Origin: Demequina subtropica
GTDB lineage: Bacteria > Actinomycetota > Actinomycetes > Actinomycetales > Demequinaceae
Direction of reading: 5' to 3'
Length of the DNA stretch: 64,000 bases
NCBI RefSeq assembly: GCF_000971235.1
Contig: NZ_BBMB01000010.1
Location: 20,922 to 84,921, forward strand
The position numbers and the translations under genes were made by a program. Under the pieces are notes generated by a model that worked only from the letters and a program-made list of their open reading frames with translations, made no database searches and was not told the DNA's origin. Shown here piece by piece: positions 19,501 to 28,030 of this stretch (position 1 is the first letter of the stretch; each line of letters opens with the position of its first letter).

Positions 19501-19534
19501 CGAGGGCCCGTCCGGATCTCCGGGCGGGCCCTCG
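19501..19534 (+). terminator. Terminator hairpin after folD
   Basis: A 15-bp stem (19501-19515 with 19520-19534, one G-T pair) and an ATCT loop. It ends the glyA-folD operon. Confidence 0.75.
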
Positions 19535-19551
19535 GTGTCGGCGGGCGCAGG

Positions 19552-19557
19552 TACCGT
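19552..19557 (+). promoter_or_regulatory. -10 box of the leaderless xth promoter
   Basis: TACCGT ends 7 nt before the ATG at 19565, without a ribosome-binding site in between. Confidence 0.5.
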
Positions 19558-19564
19558 ATTCGCC

Positions 19565-20365
19565 ATGAGAATCGCTTCCGTCAACGTCAACGGCGTCCGC
19601 GCCGCCGCGAAGAAGGGCATGCACGAGTGGATCGCCGCGTGCGAGCCCGACGTCATGTGCCTCCAGGAGGTCCGCGCGCCGCTCGAGATCACCGCGGGGC
19701 TGATCGGCGAGGGCTGGCACGTGGTCGAGCAGGCGTGCGAGATCAAGGGCCGCGCGGGCGTCGCGATCGCCTCGCGCCTGCCGCTCACCGACGTGGTCGC
19801 GGGCGTCGACGCGCTCGGAGGCGAGATGGACGAGCCGGTCCACACCGGCCGCTGGATCGAGGCGACCGTCGAGTCGGCGTCCGGGCCCGTGCGCATCGTC
19901 TCCGTGTACATGCACTCGGGCACCGCGGGCACCCCCAAGATGGACCAGAAGTACGCGATGCTCGACGCCATGACCGCGCGCCTCGCGGTGCTGCGCGAGG
20001 AGCACGACCGCGTGGTGGTGATGGGCGACATCAACATCGCGCACACCGAGAACGACATCAAGAACTGGAAGGGCAACCTCAAGTCCGCGGGCTTCCTGCC
20101 CGAGGAGCGCGCCTACCTGGACCGCTGGTTCGACGCCGGCTGGGTGGACGTCCACCGCGCCCTCGAGGGCATCAAGCCCGGCCCGTACACGTGGTGGTCG
20201 CAGCGCGGCCAGGCCTTCGACAACGACTCGGGCTGGCGCATCGACTACCAGTACGCGAGCCCGCTGCTCGCCGCGAAGGCGACCGCCGTGCGCGTCGACC
20301 GCCAGGCGAGCTGGGACGCGCGCTGGACGGACCACGCGCCGCTGGTGGTCGACTACGCGCTGTAG
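19565..20365 (+). CDS. xth: Exodeoxyribonuclease III
   Basis: AP endonuclease and 3'-5' exonuclease for base-excision repair, 266 residues. Metal and catalytic motifs of the EEP nuclease family are present: IASVNVNGVRAA, CLQEVRAP with the metal-binding Glu, YMHSGTAGTPKMDQKY, VVMGDINIAHTENDIKN with the catalytic Asp and Asn, WRIDYQYAS and WTDHAPLVVD with the final Asp-His. The ATG at 19565 follows a TACCGT box by 7 nt, indicating a leaderless mRNA. Its stop codon directly abuts the stop codon of the convergent galK gene, leaving no terminator. Confidence 0.94.
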   Translation: MRIASVNVNGVRAAAKKGMHEWIAACEPDVMCLQEVRAPLEITAGLIGEGWHVVEQACEIKGRAGVAIASRLPLTDVVAGVDALGGEMDEPVHTGRWIEATVESASGPVRIVSVYMHSGTAGTPKMDQKYAMLDAMTARLAVLREEHDRVVVMGDINIAHTENDIKNWKGNLKSAGFLPEERAYLDRWFDAGWVDVHRALEGIKPGPYTWWSQRGQAFDNDSGWRIDYQYASPLLAAKATAVRVDRQASWDARWTDHAPLVVDYAL

Positions 20366-21601
20366 TCAGACCTCGAGGAAGGTCGGCTGCGGGTAGCCCT
20401 GGGACACCAGCACGGCGTCCACCTGGTCGGCGATCTGCGCGATCGCGTTGGTCCTCACCAGCGCGACCACGCAGCCGCCGAACCCCGCGCCCGCCATGCG
20501 CGCGCCCAGCGCGCCCGCGGCGAAGGCCGTGTCGACCGCGAGATCCAGCAGCGGCGTGCTGACGCGGTAGTCCGCGGTCAGCGACTGGTGCGAGGCGAGC
20601 ATGAGCGTGCCGATCTCGGTGAAGCGGTCATGCGCCGGGCCCAGGCCCGACAGCTCGGCGACGGTCGCCTGGACCCGCATGCTCTCGGAGACGATGTGGC
20701 GCGCGCGGATCCGCGTCGCGTTGTCCTCGAGCGCGGCGACGCGGGCCAGGGCCTCGTCCCGCTTGAGCTCGCGCAGCGACGGCAGCCCGAGGACGTCGGC
20801 GGCCCGGACCGCAGCCCGGCTGCGTCGCGCGTACGCATCGCGCCAGCCGTCGCGCCGCGGGCCCGTGTCGATGAGCAGCAGGCTCAGGCCGTACTCGTGG
20901 AAGTACAGCGGGTAGCGCGTGATGTGCGGCGGCATCTCGGAGAAGTCGAGCAGCGCGGCCTCGCCCTCCTCGCAGCGCAGCACCGTGTGCTGGTCCAGGC
21001 GCCCGCACGGGAAGCCCACGTACGTGTTCTCGGCCTCCCAGCACGCCTCGGCGAGCTCGACCGCGCCGGCCTCGGTGTCGAGAGCGAGGCCCCAGACCGC
21101 ATCGGCCGCGCGCCCCACGGCCGCGCTGAGCGCCACCGAGGACCCCAGCCCGGTCCCGAGCGGAAGGCACGAGTCGATCGCGATGTCCATCCCGCCGATC
21201 GGGTACCCGCGCTCGGCGAGCGCCCACAGCACGCCAGCGACGCGCGACGGCCATCCCTCGTAGCCGGGCTCGAGCGCGCCGAGAGCGCCCTCCCATCGGG
21301 CGCCGGGTCCATCGACCTGCTCGCTGCGCGCGGCGACCACGCGGATCGCCTGGTCGTCGCGGCGCCGGGCGGCGACGAAGGTCCGATGCGGGGTGACGGT
21401 CGCGAGCGTGAGGCCGCCGCTGTAGTCCGTGTGGTCGCCCACGATGGTGAGGCGCCCGGGAGCGGAGACGCTCGCCTCGGGCTCGCCCTCGAAGGACTGC
21501 GCGAACAGCGCGCGCACGCGGTCGGCGCCCTCGTCGAGGCTCCAGGGCTCGAGCCGGCGAGGCGCGTCGTCGGGGGCGCGTGCGGTCACGGTGCACATCA
21601 T
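20366..21601 (-). CDS. galK: Galactokinase
   Basis: Phosphorylates galactose to galactose-1-phosphate, the entry to the Leloir pathway. A GHMP kinase of 411 residues with all three motifs: SAPGRLTIVGDHTDYSGG (sugar and phosphate binding), LPLGTGLGSSVALSAAV (ATP loop) and MAGAGFGGCVVALV near the C-terminus. It could serve the galactan locus at 36.6-46.3 kb, although it is about 15 kb away and not in that operon. Two consecutive ATG codons (21601 and 21598) are possible starts; no ribosome-binding site is evident. Tail-to-tail with xth with zero spacing. Confidence 0.93.
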   Translation of the reverse strand: MMCTVTARAPDDAPRRLEPWSLDEGADRVRALFAQSFEGEPEASVSAPGRLTIVGDHTDYSGGLTLATVTPHRTFVAARRRDDQAIRVVAARSEQVDGPGARWEGALGALEPGYEGWPSRVAGVLWALAERGYPIGGMDIAIDSCLPLGTGLGSSVALSAAVGRAADAVWGLALDTEAGAVELAEACWEAENTYVGFPCGRLDQHTVLRCEEGEAALLDFSEMPPHITRYPLYFHEYGLSLLLIDTGPRRDGWRDAYARRSRAAVRAADVLGLPSLRELKRDEALARVAALEDNATRIRARHIVSESMRVQATVAELSGLGPAHDRFTEIGTLMLASHQSLTADYRVSTPLLDLAVDTAFAAGALGARMAGAGFGGCVVALVRTNAIAQIADQVDAVLVSQGYPQPTFLEV

Positions 21602-21669
21602 GCCAGCACGGACATCGGGGTGCGAAAGCGGACATGCCACAATGCGAGGGTCTAGCCGAGGAGGTCCTC

Positions 21670-22272
21670 ATGGCCCGCAAGAACGACGCGCCCGCACCCG
21701 AGCCTGCAGCCGACCCGGCACCCGAGCCCCAGCGGGACATGAGTGCAGGATCGGAGGCGGATCCCGCCACCATGTCCCGCCAGGAGCCGGGCGAGCCGGC
21801 CGGGCCCGCTCCGGTCGCATCGTCCGCGCCGCCGTCGGTCCTCGAGCGGGTGCGGAGCAACCGCACGGGGCCGCTCGCTGCGGGGTTGGGCGTCGCCTTC
21901 GCGGTCGCGCTGCTGCTCGCTGTGCTGGTCCCCAACGTGCCCAACCTCTACGCGCTGACGGTCCTGGGGCTGCTGCTCACCGCGGCGGTCGGGTTCACCG
22001 TGCGCTACCTGTCGCACGAGCGCGACCTGATGGCGCAGGGGGCCGGTTTCATCGCGACCCTGCTGGGCATCCACATCATGGGCGTGACCGGCACCATCGA
22101 CACGACCGGCAGCGGGCTCGACGGTCTTCTGGGGCTCATCGGCGCCGAGGCGCCCGGCTTCGACGACGCGCTGCTCGGCGCGCTCGCGACCCCCGCGGTG
22201 TCCGCGGGCGGGGTGCTGTGCGGGCTGATCGCGGCGATCATCGTCGGCTGGGGGCCGCGCGACCGAGGCTGA
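21670..22272 (+). CDS. Membrane protein of unknown function with Pro/Ala/Glu-rich N-terminus
   Basis: A 200-residue protein. Residues 1-70 are low-complexity (Pro, Ala, Glu, Ser) and probably disordered in the cytoplasm. Four hydrophobic segments follow, near 78-96 (AAGLGVAFAVALLLAVLV), 100-118, 128-143 and 177-196. No family was recognised. ATG at 21670 with a strong GAGGAGG ribosome-binding site; CACAAT at 21637-21642 could be its -10 box. Divergent from galK, with its own terminator shared with mrp. Confidence 0.7.
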   Translation: MARKNDAPAPEPAADPAPEPQRDMSAGSEADPATMSRQEPGEPAGPAPVASSAPPSVLERVRSNRTGPLAAGLGVAFAVALLLAVLVPNVPNLYALTVLGLLLTAAVGFTVRYLSHERDLMAQGAGFIATLLGIHIMGVTGTIDTTGSGLDGLLGLIGAEAPGFDDALLGALATPAVSAGGVLCGLIAAIIVGWGPRDRG

Positions 22273-22273
22273 C

Positions 22274-22323
22274 ACCCCGGCCCCGGTCGGGACATCCGGG
22301 ACTGAGCGTCCCGAGCCGGGGGT
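22274..22323. terminator. Imperfect hairpin between two convergent genes
   Basis: ACCCCGG...CGGGAC on the left pairs with GTCCCGAGCCGGGGGT on the right, with a small internal bulge. It sits between the convergent stops of the membrane-protein gene and mrp, so it can serve both. Confidence 0.6.
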
Positions 22324-23447
22324 CAGCGCTTGACGGGGGTCACGCCCAGCGAGCGGCCCGCGAGGCCGCGCTGACGCGACGTGAGCTTCCGGGCGACCTC
22401 ACGCATGGCCGATGCGGCCGGCGAGTCGGGGTCCGAGACCACCACGGGCGTGCCCGCGTCGCCTGCCTCGCGCGCCGTGATGTCGAGCGGGATCTGGCCC
22501 AGCAGCGGCACGTCCGTGCCGAGCACCTTGGTGAGGCGGCCGGCCACGGTGGCACCGCCGCCGGACCCGAACACCTCGAGCCGCGAGCCGTCCGCCTGCT
22601 CGAGCCACGCCATGTTCTCGACCACGCCCACCACGGACTGGGAGGTCTGCGTCGCGATCGCGCCCGCGCGCTCCGCGACGCCCGCGGCGGCCGCCTGAGG
22701 CGTCGTGACCACGAGGATCTCGGCGTGGGGGAGCAACTGCGCGACCGAGATCGCGATGTCGCCGGTCCCCGGCGGGAGGTCGAGCAGGAGCACGTCGAGG
22801 TCGCCCCAGAACACATCGGCGAGGAACTGCTCGATCGCGCGGTGGAGCATCGGCCCGCGCCACACGACGGGCTGGCCCTCCGGCACGAACATGCCGATCG
22901 AGACCGCCTTGACCTCGTGCGCGATGGGCGGCAGGAGCATGTCGTCGAGGCGCGTGGGCTGCCCCTGGACGCCCAGCATGCCGGGGATGGAGAAGCCGAA
23001 GATGTCCGCGTCGAGCACGCCCACCTTCAAACCGTCGGCAGCCATCGCGGCCGCGAGGTTCGCGGTGACGGTGGACTTGCCCACCCCGCCCTTGCCCGAC
23101 GCGATCGCGTAGATGCGCGTCATGTTGCCGGGCTGGGTGAACTGGATGACGGGCTCGGGCTTGCCGCCGCGCAGCTTCGAGCGCAGCTCGAGGCGCTGCT
23201 CCTCGGACATCACGCCCAGCTCGATGCGCACGTCCTCGACGCCGTCGACGGTCAGCGTGGCCGCCTCGACGTCCGTGGTGATCCGCTCGCGCATCGGACA
23301 GCCCTGCGTGGTGAGGTCGATGCCGACCACGGCGAGCGCGCCGTCGACCTCGACCGAGCGGACCATGCCGATCTCGGTGATGGGGCGGCGGATCTCGGGG
23401 TCGATGACCTTCGCGAGGGCGTCGTGGATGAGCTCGGCGGTAGGCAT
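22323..23447 (-). CDS. mrp: Mrp/ApbC-family Fe-S cluster carrier ATPase
   Basis: A P-loop ATPase (374 residues) involved in loading Fe-S clusters. It has an N-terminal MIP18/DUF59 domain (about 1-90, DPEIRRPITEIGMV, TTQGCPM) and a deviant Walker A, ASGKGGVGKST (about 116-126). The C-terminal CxxC used by E. coli Apbc for cluster binding is absent: VENMAWLEQADGSRLEVFG replaces it. As I recall the mycobacterial Mrp also lacks it, so this is a lineage feature rather than damage. A TACGAT box (23455-23460, minus strand) ends 7 nt before the ATG, so the transcript is probably leaderless. Confidence 0.92.
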   Translation of the reverse strand: MPTAELIHDALAKVIDPEIRRPITEIGMVRSVEVDGALAVVGIDLTTQGCPMRERITTDVEAATLTVDGVEDVRIELGVMSEEQRLELRSKLRGGKPEPVIQFTQPGNMTRIYAIASGKGGVGKSTVTANLAAAMAADGLKVGVLDADIFGFSIPGMLGVQGQPTRLDDMLLPPIAHEVKAVSIGMFVPEGQPVVWRGPMLHRAIEQFLADVFWGDLDVLLLDLPPGTGDIAISVAQLLPHAEILVVTTPQAAAAGVAERAGAIATQTSQSVVGVVENMAWLEQADGSRLEVFGSGGGATVAGRLTKVLGTDVPLLGQIPLDITAREAGDAGTPVVVSDPDSPAASAMREVARKLTSRQRGLAGRSLGVTPVKR

Positions 23448-23507
23448 GGGGTCAATCGTAGGCGCTCGGCCCGGACCGGCTGCGCGGTCGGGCGGACGAT
23501 GCGGCGG

Positions 23508-24047
23508 CTACTTCGCGCGCCGCGTCGGCTTGGTGGGGCGCGGCTCCTCGTCGTCGTCGTCCTCGTCGTCGCGCAGCTCGTCGCGGAGCTCCTCGAGCAG
23601 GCCGCGCAGCTCCGAGCGGACGAAGTCGCGCGTCGCGGTCTCGCCGAGCGCCTGGCGCAGCGACGCGACCTCACGGGCGAGGTACTCGGTGTCGGCGAGC
23701 GAGCGGGCGGCCTGCTGGCGGTCCTGCTCGGCGGCCACGCGGTCGCGGTCGTCCTGACGGTTCTGCGCGAGCAGGATCAGGGGCGCGGCGTAGGACGCCT
23801 GCAGGGACAGCATCAGCGTGAGCAGCGTGAAGCCGAACGCGGCCGAGTCGAAGCGGTACTGCTCCGGCCCCCATGAGTTCCATGCGAGCCACGCCGCGCA
23901 GAAGAGGGTCAGCCAGAGCAGGAACTTGGGGGTGCCGAGGAAGCGCGCGATGCCCTCGACCACCACGCCCGCGCGGTCGGGGTTGCTCGAGCGGCGGCGG
24001 AAGAAGCCGCGCTCCGTGCCCTTGGGGCGGTCGAGCCGGTCAGCCAC
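23508..24047 (-). CDS. DUF1003 membrane protein
   Basis: A 179-residue protein of the DUF1003 family: two membrane spans (about 39-56 and 66-88, FLLWLTLFCAAWLAWNSWG) with the usual LMLSLQASYAAPLILLAQNRQ stretch, then a long charged helical tail ending in a DDEDDDDEE cluster and a basic end. The function is unknown. GTG at 24047 is chosen because AAGGGAGG precedes it by 5 bp and it overlaps the stop of the upstream CBS-domain gene by 8 bp. This pairing with a CBS/MgtE-like protein is common in actinobacteria. Confidence 0.82.
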   Translation of the reverse strand: MADRLDRPKGTERGFFRRRSSNPDRAGVVVEGIARFLGTPKFLLWLTLFCAAWLAWNSWGPEQYRFDSAAFGFTLLTLMLSLQASYAAPLILLAQNRQDDRDRVAAEQDRQQAARSLADTEYLAREVASLRQALGETATRDFVRSELRGLLEELRDELRDDEDDDDEEPRPTKPTRRAK

Positions 24048-25341
24048 GTGCGCCTCCCTTCGCGGTCGCGCCCTCCGAGTCGTCCTCGTCCATGTGCTCG
24101 CGCCAGTCACTGGGCAGCAGGTGGTCGAGCACGTCGTCGATGGAGATCGCTCCCACCAGGCGGTGGTCGTCGTTCACCACCGGCAGCGCGAGGATGTCGT
24201 AGGCCGCCATGCGGCGCGCGACGATGGACAGATGGTCGCCCGGGTGCAGCGGCGCGATCGCGGGGTCCACGAACGAGCCGATGGACTCGTGCGGGGGCTC
24301 GCGCAGCAGCCTCTGGATGTGGACCAGGCCGATGTAGCGGCCGGTCGGCGTCTCGAGCGGCGGGCGCACCACGAAGACCATCGAGGCCAGCGCGGGCGGC
24401 AGCTCGTTCTTGCGCACGAGCGCGAGGCACGTCGCCACCGACGTCTCCGGTCCGACGATCACGGGCTCGGTCGTCATCAGGCCGCCGGCAGAGTCGTCCT
24501 CGTAGCCCAGCAGCTGCTCGACGTTGCGCGCGTCCTCGGGCTCCATGAGCTCGAGCAGGGCGGCCGCCTGCGGTGCCGGCAGGTCGCCCAGGAGGTCCGC
24601 CGCATCGTCCGGGTCCATCGCCTCGAGGACGTCGGCCGCGCGCTCCGAGCGCAGCGTCGACAGGAGGACGATCTGATCCTCCTCGGGCAGCTCCTCGAGC
24701 ACGTCGGCGAGGCGCTCGTCGTCCAGCGCCGCAGCAATCTCCGCGGAGCGCGACGGGCTCATCTCCATGAGCGCGGCCGCGAGGTCGGCGGGCTTGTGGT
24801 CCTCGAAGGCCTCGATGACGAGCGAGGCGCCCTGGTTCTTGTCCCGGGTCGACAGCCCGGTGACCTGGTCGACGTCGACCACCAGCGACTCGCCGCGACG
24901 CGAGAACCCGAGCACGCCCTTGCGGCGCTCGGCGCGGCGCACGTACAGCTTGGTGAACCGCCAGGTCTTGGTGCGGTCCTGCTCGATCGCGATGTCCTCG
25001 ATGTACGCCGTGGACTTGTCCTCCTTGAGCTTCACCGAGCGCTCGAAGAGCTCGGCGATCGCCAGGGACTCGCCGGCGCGCGCCTTGAAGCGGCGCAGGT
25101 TGATCACGCCGGTGCAGATGACCTGCCCCGGGTTGATCGCGGTGACGCGGGTGAGGGGCATGAAGACCCGCCTGCGGCCCGGGACCTCGACCACCAGGCC
25201 CACGGCGGTGGGCGGCGTGCCGCCGGTGCGGCGGATCACGACGACGACGTCGCGGACACGGCCCACCTCGTCGCCGATCGGGTCGAAGACGGAGGTGCCC
25301 GCGAGGCGCGCGATGTAGACGCGGTCGACTGCGGTGCTCAT
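24040..25341 (-). CDS. PRC-barrel, MgtE-N and CBS-domain protein
   Basis: A 433-residue cytosolic protein. The N-terminal part has PRC-barrel-like segments (about 1-200, DPIGDEVGRVRDVVVV and GVLGFSRRGESLVVDVDQV). The middle is an MgtE N-domain superhelix (about 205-315, DLAAALMEMSPSRSAEIAAAL, EELPEEDQIVLLSTL) and the end is a pair of CBS domains (about 318-430). MgtE transporters use these same modules to sense Mg2+ or nucleotides, but there is no membrane domain here. It may regulate the coupled DUF1003 membrane protein; that is inference. A TACCAT box (25348-25353, minus strand) ends 6 nt before the ATG, consistent with a leaderless mRNA. Confidence 0.85.
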   Translation of the reverse strand: MSTAVDRVYIARLAGTSVFDPIGDEVGRVRDVVVVIRRTGGTPPTAVGLVVEVPGRRRVFMPLTRVTAINPGQVICTGVINLRRFKARAGESLAIAELFERSVKLKEDKSTAYIEDIAIEQDRTKTWRFTKLYVRRAERRKGVLGFSRRGESLVVDVDQVTGLSTRDKNQGASLVIEAFEDHKPADLAAALMEMSPSRSAEIAAALDDERLADVLEELPEEDQIVLLSTLRSERAADVLEAMDPDDAADLLGDLPAPQAAALLELMEPEDARNVEQLLGYEDDSAGGLMTTEPVIVGPETSVATCLALVRKNELPPALASMVFVVRPPLETPTGRYIGLVHIQRLLREPPHESIGSFVDPAIAPLHPGDHLSIVARRMAAYDILALPVVNDDHRLVGAISIDDVLDHLLPSDWREHMDEDDSEGATAKGGARG

Positions 25342-25397
25342 GGTGCGATGGTAGTCCCGTCCCTGCGTCCCGCCTGGGAGGCGGGACGATGCGCAGG

Positions 25398-25421
25398 CTG
25401 GCACTTGCATCGGGGTGCCAG
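25398..25421. promoter_or_regulatory. Inverted repeat upstream of the MocR-type gene
   Basis: CTGGCAC (25398-25404) and GTGCCAG (25415-25421) form a 7-bp inverted repeat with a 10-bp spacer, 20 bp before the regulator start. Autoregulatory operators of this kind are usual for MocR/GntR proteins. A TGGGAT box ends 6 nt before the ATG and may be a leaderless -10 element. Confidence 0.45.
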
Positions 25422-25441
25422 TTCTGTGGTGGGATGGCGCC

Positions 25442-26842
25442 ATGCGCACCACAGCCGACCAGCTCGCCGGCGTGCTCGACCACTGGAAGTCGGGCACGGG
25501 GCCGCTGTACATGCAGCTCGCCGATGCGATCGTCTCCCTCGGGGAGTCGGGCACCCTCGACCACGGTGCGCGCATGCCCTCCGAGCGCGCGCTCGCGGCG
25601 CGCCTGCACCTGTCGCGCAACACGGTGACGGCCGCGTATCAGCGCCTGCGGGACCAGGGCTGGCTCGAGGCCTCGCCCGGTGCCGCGCCGCGGCTCGGGA
25701 TGCGCTCGCGAGGAGTCTCGGCGCTGACCGCGCAGGATCGGTTCTCGCGGATCCTGGTGGGGCAGGAGCCGCCGCTGGTGGCGCTCAACACGGCGTCGCC
25801 GCCGCCCGCGCCGGCCGTGTCGGAAGCGCTCGCTCAGCCTGAGGCGCTGCTCGAGGGGCGCGCGGCGCTGGGCAACGGCTATGCGGCGCTCGGGGACCGT
25901 GACCTGGTGCTCGCCGTCACCGACCACCTGCGCGCGCAGGGGATCCCCGCGCGCGCCGACGAGGTCGTCATCACCTCGGGGGCGCAGCAGGCGCTGTGGC
26001 TCGCGGTGACCGCGCTCGCCTCGCCCTCCACGCCCGTCGCGCTCGAGGCGATCACCTACCCCGGGATCTTCGACGCGATCGCCGCGGCAGGGTCGCGGCC
26101 GTTCGCGCTGCCCATGACGGACGCGGGGCTCGACGTCGACGGCGCGGCCAAGCTGCTCCGCGCGGCCGAGCCCGACCTCGCGTACCTCACCACGTTCAAC
26201 AACCCGACCGGCACGGCGCTCGCGGAGGCGGACGCCGTGCGCCTCCTCGCTGCCGCCGCATCGTCCGGCACCACCGTGATCGACGACCGCACGCTGGGCG
26301 AGCTCGCGCTCTCCGGGACGATGCCGCGGCCGTTCGCGTCGCTCGGCACCGGTGCGTCGGTGGTGACGGTGGGCGGGATGTCGAAGGTGTTCTGGGGTGG
26401 GCTGCGCATCGGCTGGCTTCACACCAACGCGACGCTCGCGGCGCAGCTGCGGCATCGGCGCGCGGCGATGGACCTCGGCAGCCCCGCGCTGTTCCAGCGC
26501 ATCGGCGCGCGCCTCCTGCGGGAGCGCTTCGAGGAGACGCTCGCGTGGAGGCTCGAGTCGCTGCGCGAGTCGCTCGCGGCGGTGCGCGAGGCGATCGCCG
26601 AGGCGGGGCTCGACTGGGAGGCGGTCGAGCCGACGGGCGGGCCGAGCCTCTGGGTGCGCATGCCGGGGCAGTCGGCAGAGCGGTTCGCCGAGCGGGCCGA
26701 GCGCGCGGGCGTGCCCGTGGTCGCGGGTGCCGCGTTCTCGGTGGTGCCAGGCGCGGGCGCGGACCGCTTCCGGCTGCCCTTCTACCTGTCGCCCGAGGAG
26801 ATGCGGCTGGGCATCAAGACGCTCGCCGAGCGCGCCGCGTAG
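25442..26842 (+). CDS. MocR-type regulator (GntR helix-turn-helix fused to aminotransferase fold)
   Basis: A 466-residue fusion. Residues about 15-90 form a GntR winged helix (PSERALAARLHLSRNTVTAAY), and the remainder is a class I aminotransferase-like domain with TYPGIF, FNNPTG and the PLP-binding VGGMSKVFWGG (Lys315). MocR proteins sense PLP or amino compounds and control one or a few nearby genes. The convergent LLM oxidoreductase is not an obvious target; self-regulation through the upstream inverted repeat is likely. ATG at 25442; an earlier ATG at 25415 lies within the inverted repeat. Confidence 0.87.
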   Translation: MRTTADQLAGVLDHWKSGTGPLYMQLADAIVSLGESGTLDHGARMPSERALAARLHLSRNTVTAAYQRLRDQGWLEASPGAAPRLGMRSRGVSALTAQDRFSRILVGQEPPLVALNTASPPPAPAVSEALAQPEALLEGRAALGNGYAALGDRDLVLAVTDHLRAQGIPARADEVVITSGAQQALWLAVTALASPSTPVALEAITYPGIFDAIAAAGSRPFALPMTDAGLDVDGAAKLLRAAEPDLAYLTTFNNPTGTALAEADAVRLLAAAASSGTTVIDDRTLGELALSGTMPRPFASLGTGASVVTVGGMSKVFWGGLRIGWLHTNATLAAQLRHRRAAMDLGSPALFQRIGARLLRERFEETLAWRLESLRESLAAVREAIAEAGLDWEAVEPTGGPSLWVRMPGQSAERFAERAERAGVPVVAGAAFSVVPGAGADRFRLPFYLSPEEMRLGIKTLAERAA

Positions 26843-26848
26843 GGCGCC

Positions 26849-27835
26849 TCAGCGAACCGCCGCGCCGGTGAGGGTGACCGAGCGGATCCGGGCCTCCGGG
26901 TCCAGCGACGGGTGGACCGTGATGAGCTCGTCGGCGCGCGCCTCCGCCGCGAAGGCCTCGAGGCCTGCGCGGACCTCGGCGGGCGTGCCCACGGCGGCCT
27001 TCGACATCATCTGCGCGATGCCCTGACCCTGGGGCGTGGTGAGGAACGCCTCGATCTCCTCGTCGGTATAGGTGCGTGCCGCCGGGCCGCGCGCGACGAG
27101 GGCGCGCACGCGCTGGCGGCGGGCGTCCGCGAGCTCGGCGCGTGCATCGTCGCCGTCCTCGGCCGCGACCACGTTGACGCCGGCGATCACGTACGGCTCC
27201 GGGTGGTGCTCCGACGGCTGGTAGGTGCCCCGGTAGAGCGCGACGGCCTGCTCGAGCGCCTGCGGGGCGAAGTGCGACGCGAAGGCATAGGGCAGGCCCA
27301 GCTGCGCCGCGAGCTGCGCGCCGAACAGCGACGAGCCGAGCACGTACAGCGGCACGTTCGTCCCCGCCCCGGGGGTGGCGCGGATCCCGTCGAGCCGTGC
27401 CTCGCCCGCGAGCAGGTCCTGGAGCTCGCGCACGTCCTCGGGGAAGCGGTCCGACGCGTCCGGCGTGCGGCGCAGCGCGGCGTAGACCTCGCCGGCGCCG
27501 CCGGGCGCGCGTCCCAGCCCCAGGTCGATGCGACCGGGGTGGAGCTCGGCGAGCGTGCCGAACTGCTCCGCGACCACCAGCGGCGAGTGGTGGGGGAGCA
27601 TGACGCCGCCCGCGCCCAGGCGGATGGTCGACGTGTGTGCCGCGACGTGCGCGATGACCACGGCAGGTGCGGAGGACGCGATGGTGGGCATCGCGTGGTG
27701 CTCGGCGTACCAGACGCGCTGGTAACCGGCTACCTCGGCTGCCCGCGCGAGGTCCACGCTGTGCGCGAGGCTCTCCCCGGCGGAGCCGCCGGGGCGGATG
27801 AAGGCGAGGTCGAGCAGGGAGAGCGCGAGGGGCAT
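26849..27835 (-). CDS. Luciferase-like (LLM-class) flavin monooxygenase
   Basis: A 328-residue TIM-barrel flavin-dependent oxidoreductase of the LLM class, related to the YhbW/YvbT group. Motifs are YAEHHAMPTIASSAP near residue 44, GAGGVMLPHHSP, LHPGRIDLGLGRAPG and LGSSLFGAQLAAQLGLPYAFASHF. The substrate is unknown. ATG with a GAAGGAAG ribosome-binding site 3 bp upstream. Its stop lies 6 bp from that of the convergent MocR gene, leaving no room for a terminator. Confidence 0.88.
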   Translation of the reverse strand: MPLALSLLDLAFIRPGGSAGESLAHSVDLARAAEVAGYQRVWYAEHHAMPTIASSAPAVVIAHVAAHTSTIRLGAGGVMLPHHSPLVVAEQFGTLAELHPGRIDLGLGRAPGGAGEVYAALRRTPDASDRFPEDVRELQDLLAGEARLDGIRATPGAGTNVPLYVLGSSLFGAQLAAQLGLPYAFASHFAPQALEQAVALYRGTYQPSEHHPEPYVIAGVNVVAAEDGDDARAELADARRQRVRALVARGPAARTYTDEEIEAFLTTPQGQGIAQMMSKAAVGTPAEVRAGLEAFAAEARADELITVHPSLDPEARIRSVTLTGAAVR

Positions 27836-27918
27836 GGCTTCCTTCGGGTGGTGAGGCGGGTCCGGGGGCTGAACGCCGGGAGGTGGAACCCTATGCCCGG
27901 CCGCGCTGTGCATCGTCC

Positions 27919-28008
27919 CCCTGAAACCGCCCTGCTGTGCGGGCACCCATGTGTCAGCCTGGCGCGGCGGAGCCAGGGGCTTTGCGGTCGCACGGGTAGG
28001 TTTCAGGG
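27919..28008. repeat. Inverted repeat in the gap before the DUF3800 cassette
   Basis: CCCTGAAACC at 27919-27928 and GGTTTCAGGG at 27999-28008 are perfect inverted copies 70 bp apart. The right arm overlaps a candidate -10 box TAGGTT (27997-28002) for the DUF3800 gene. No gene lies between the arms. It may be a regulatory element or the ends of a small decayed element. Confidence 0.4.
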
Positions 28009-28030
28009 CCACGAGGTCATTGGGGGAGCG

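Noticed and set aside
22323..23447. Missing CxxC motif in Mrp as a sign of damage
   Set aside because: To my knowledge mycobacterial Mrp shares the same motif-less segment, so it is a lineage trait.
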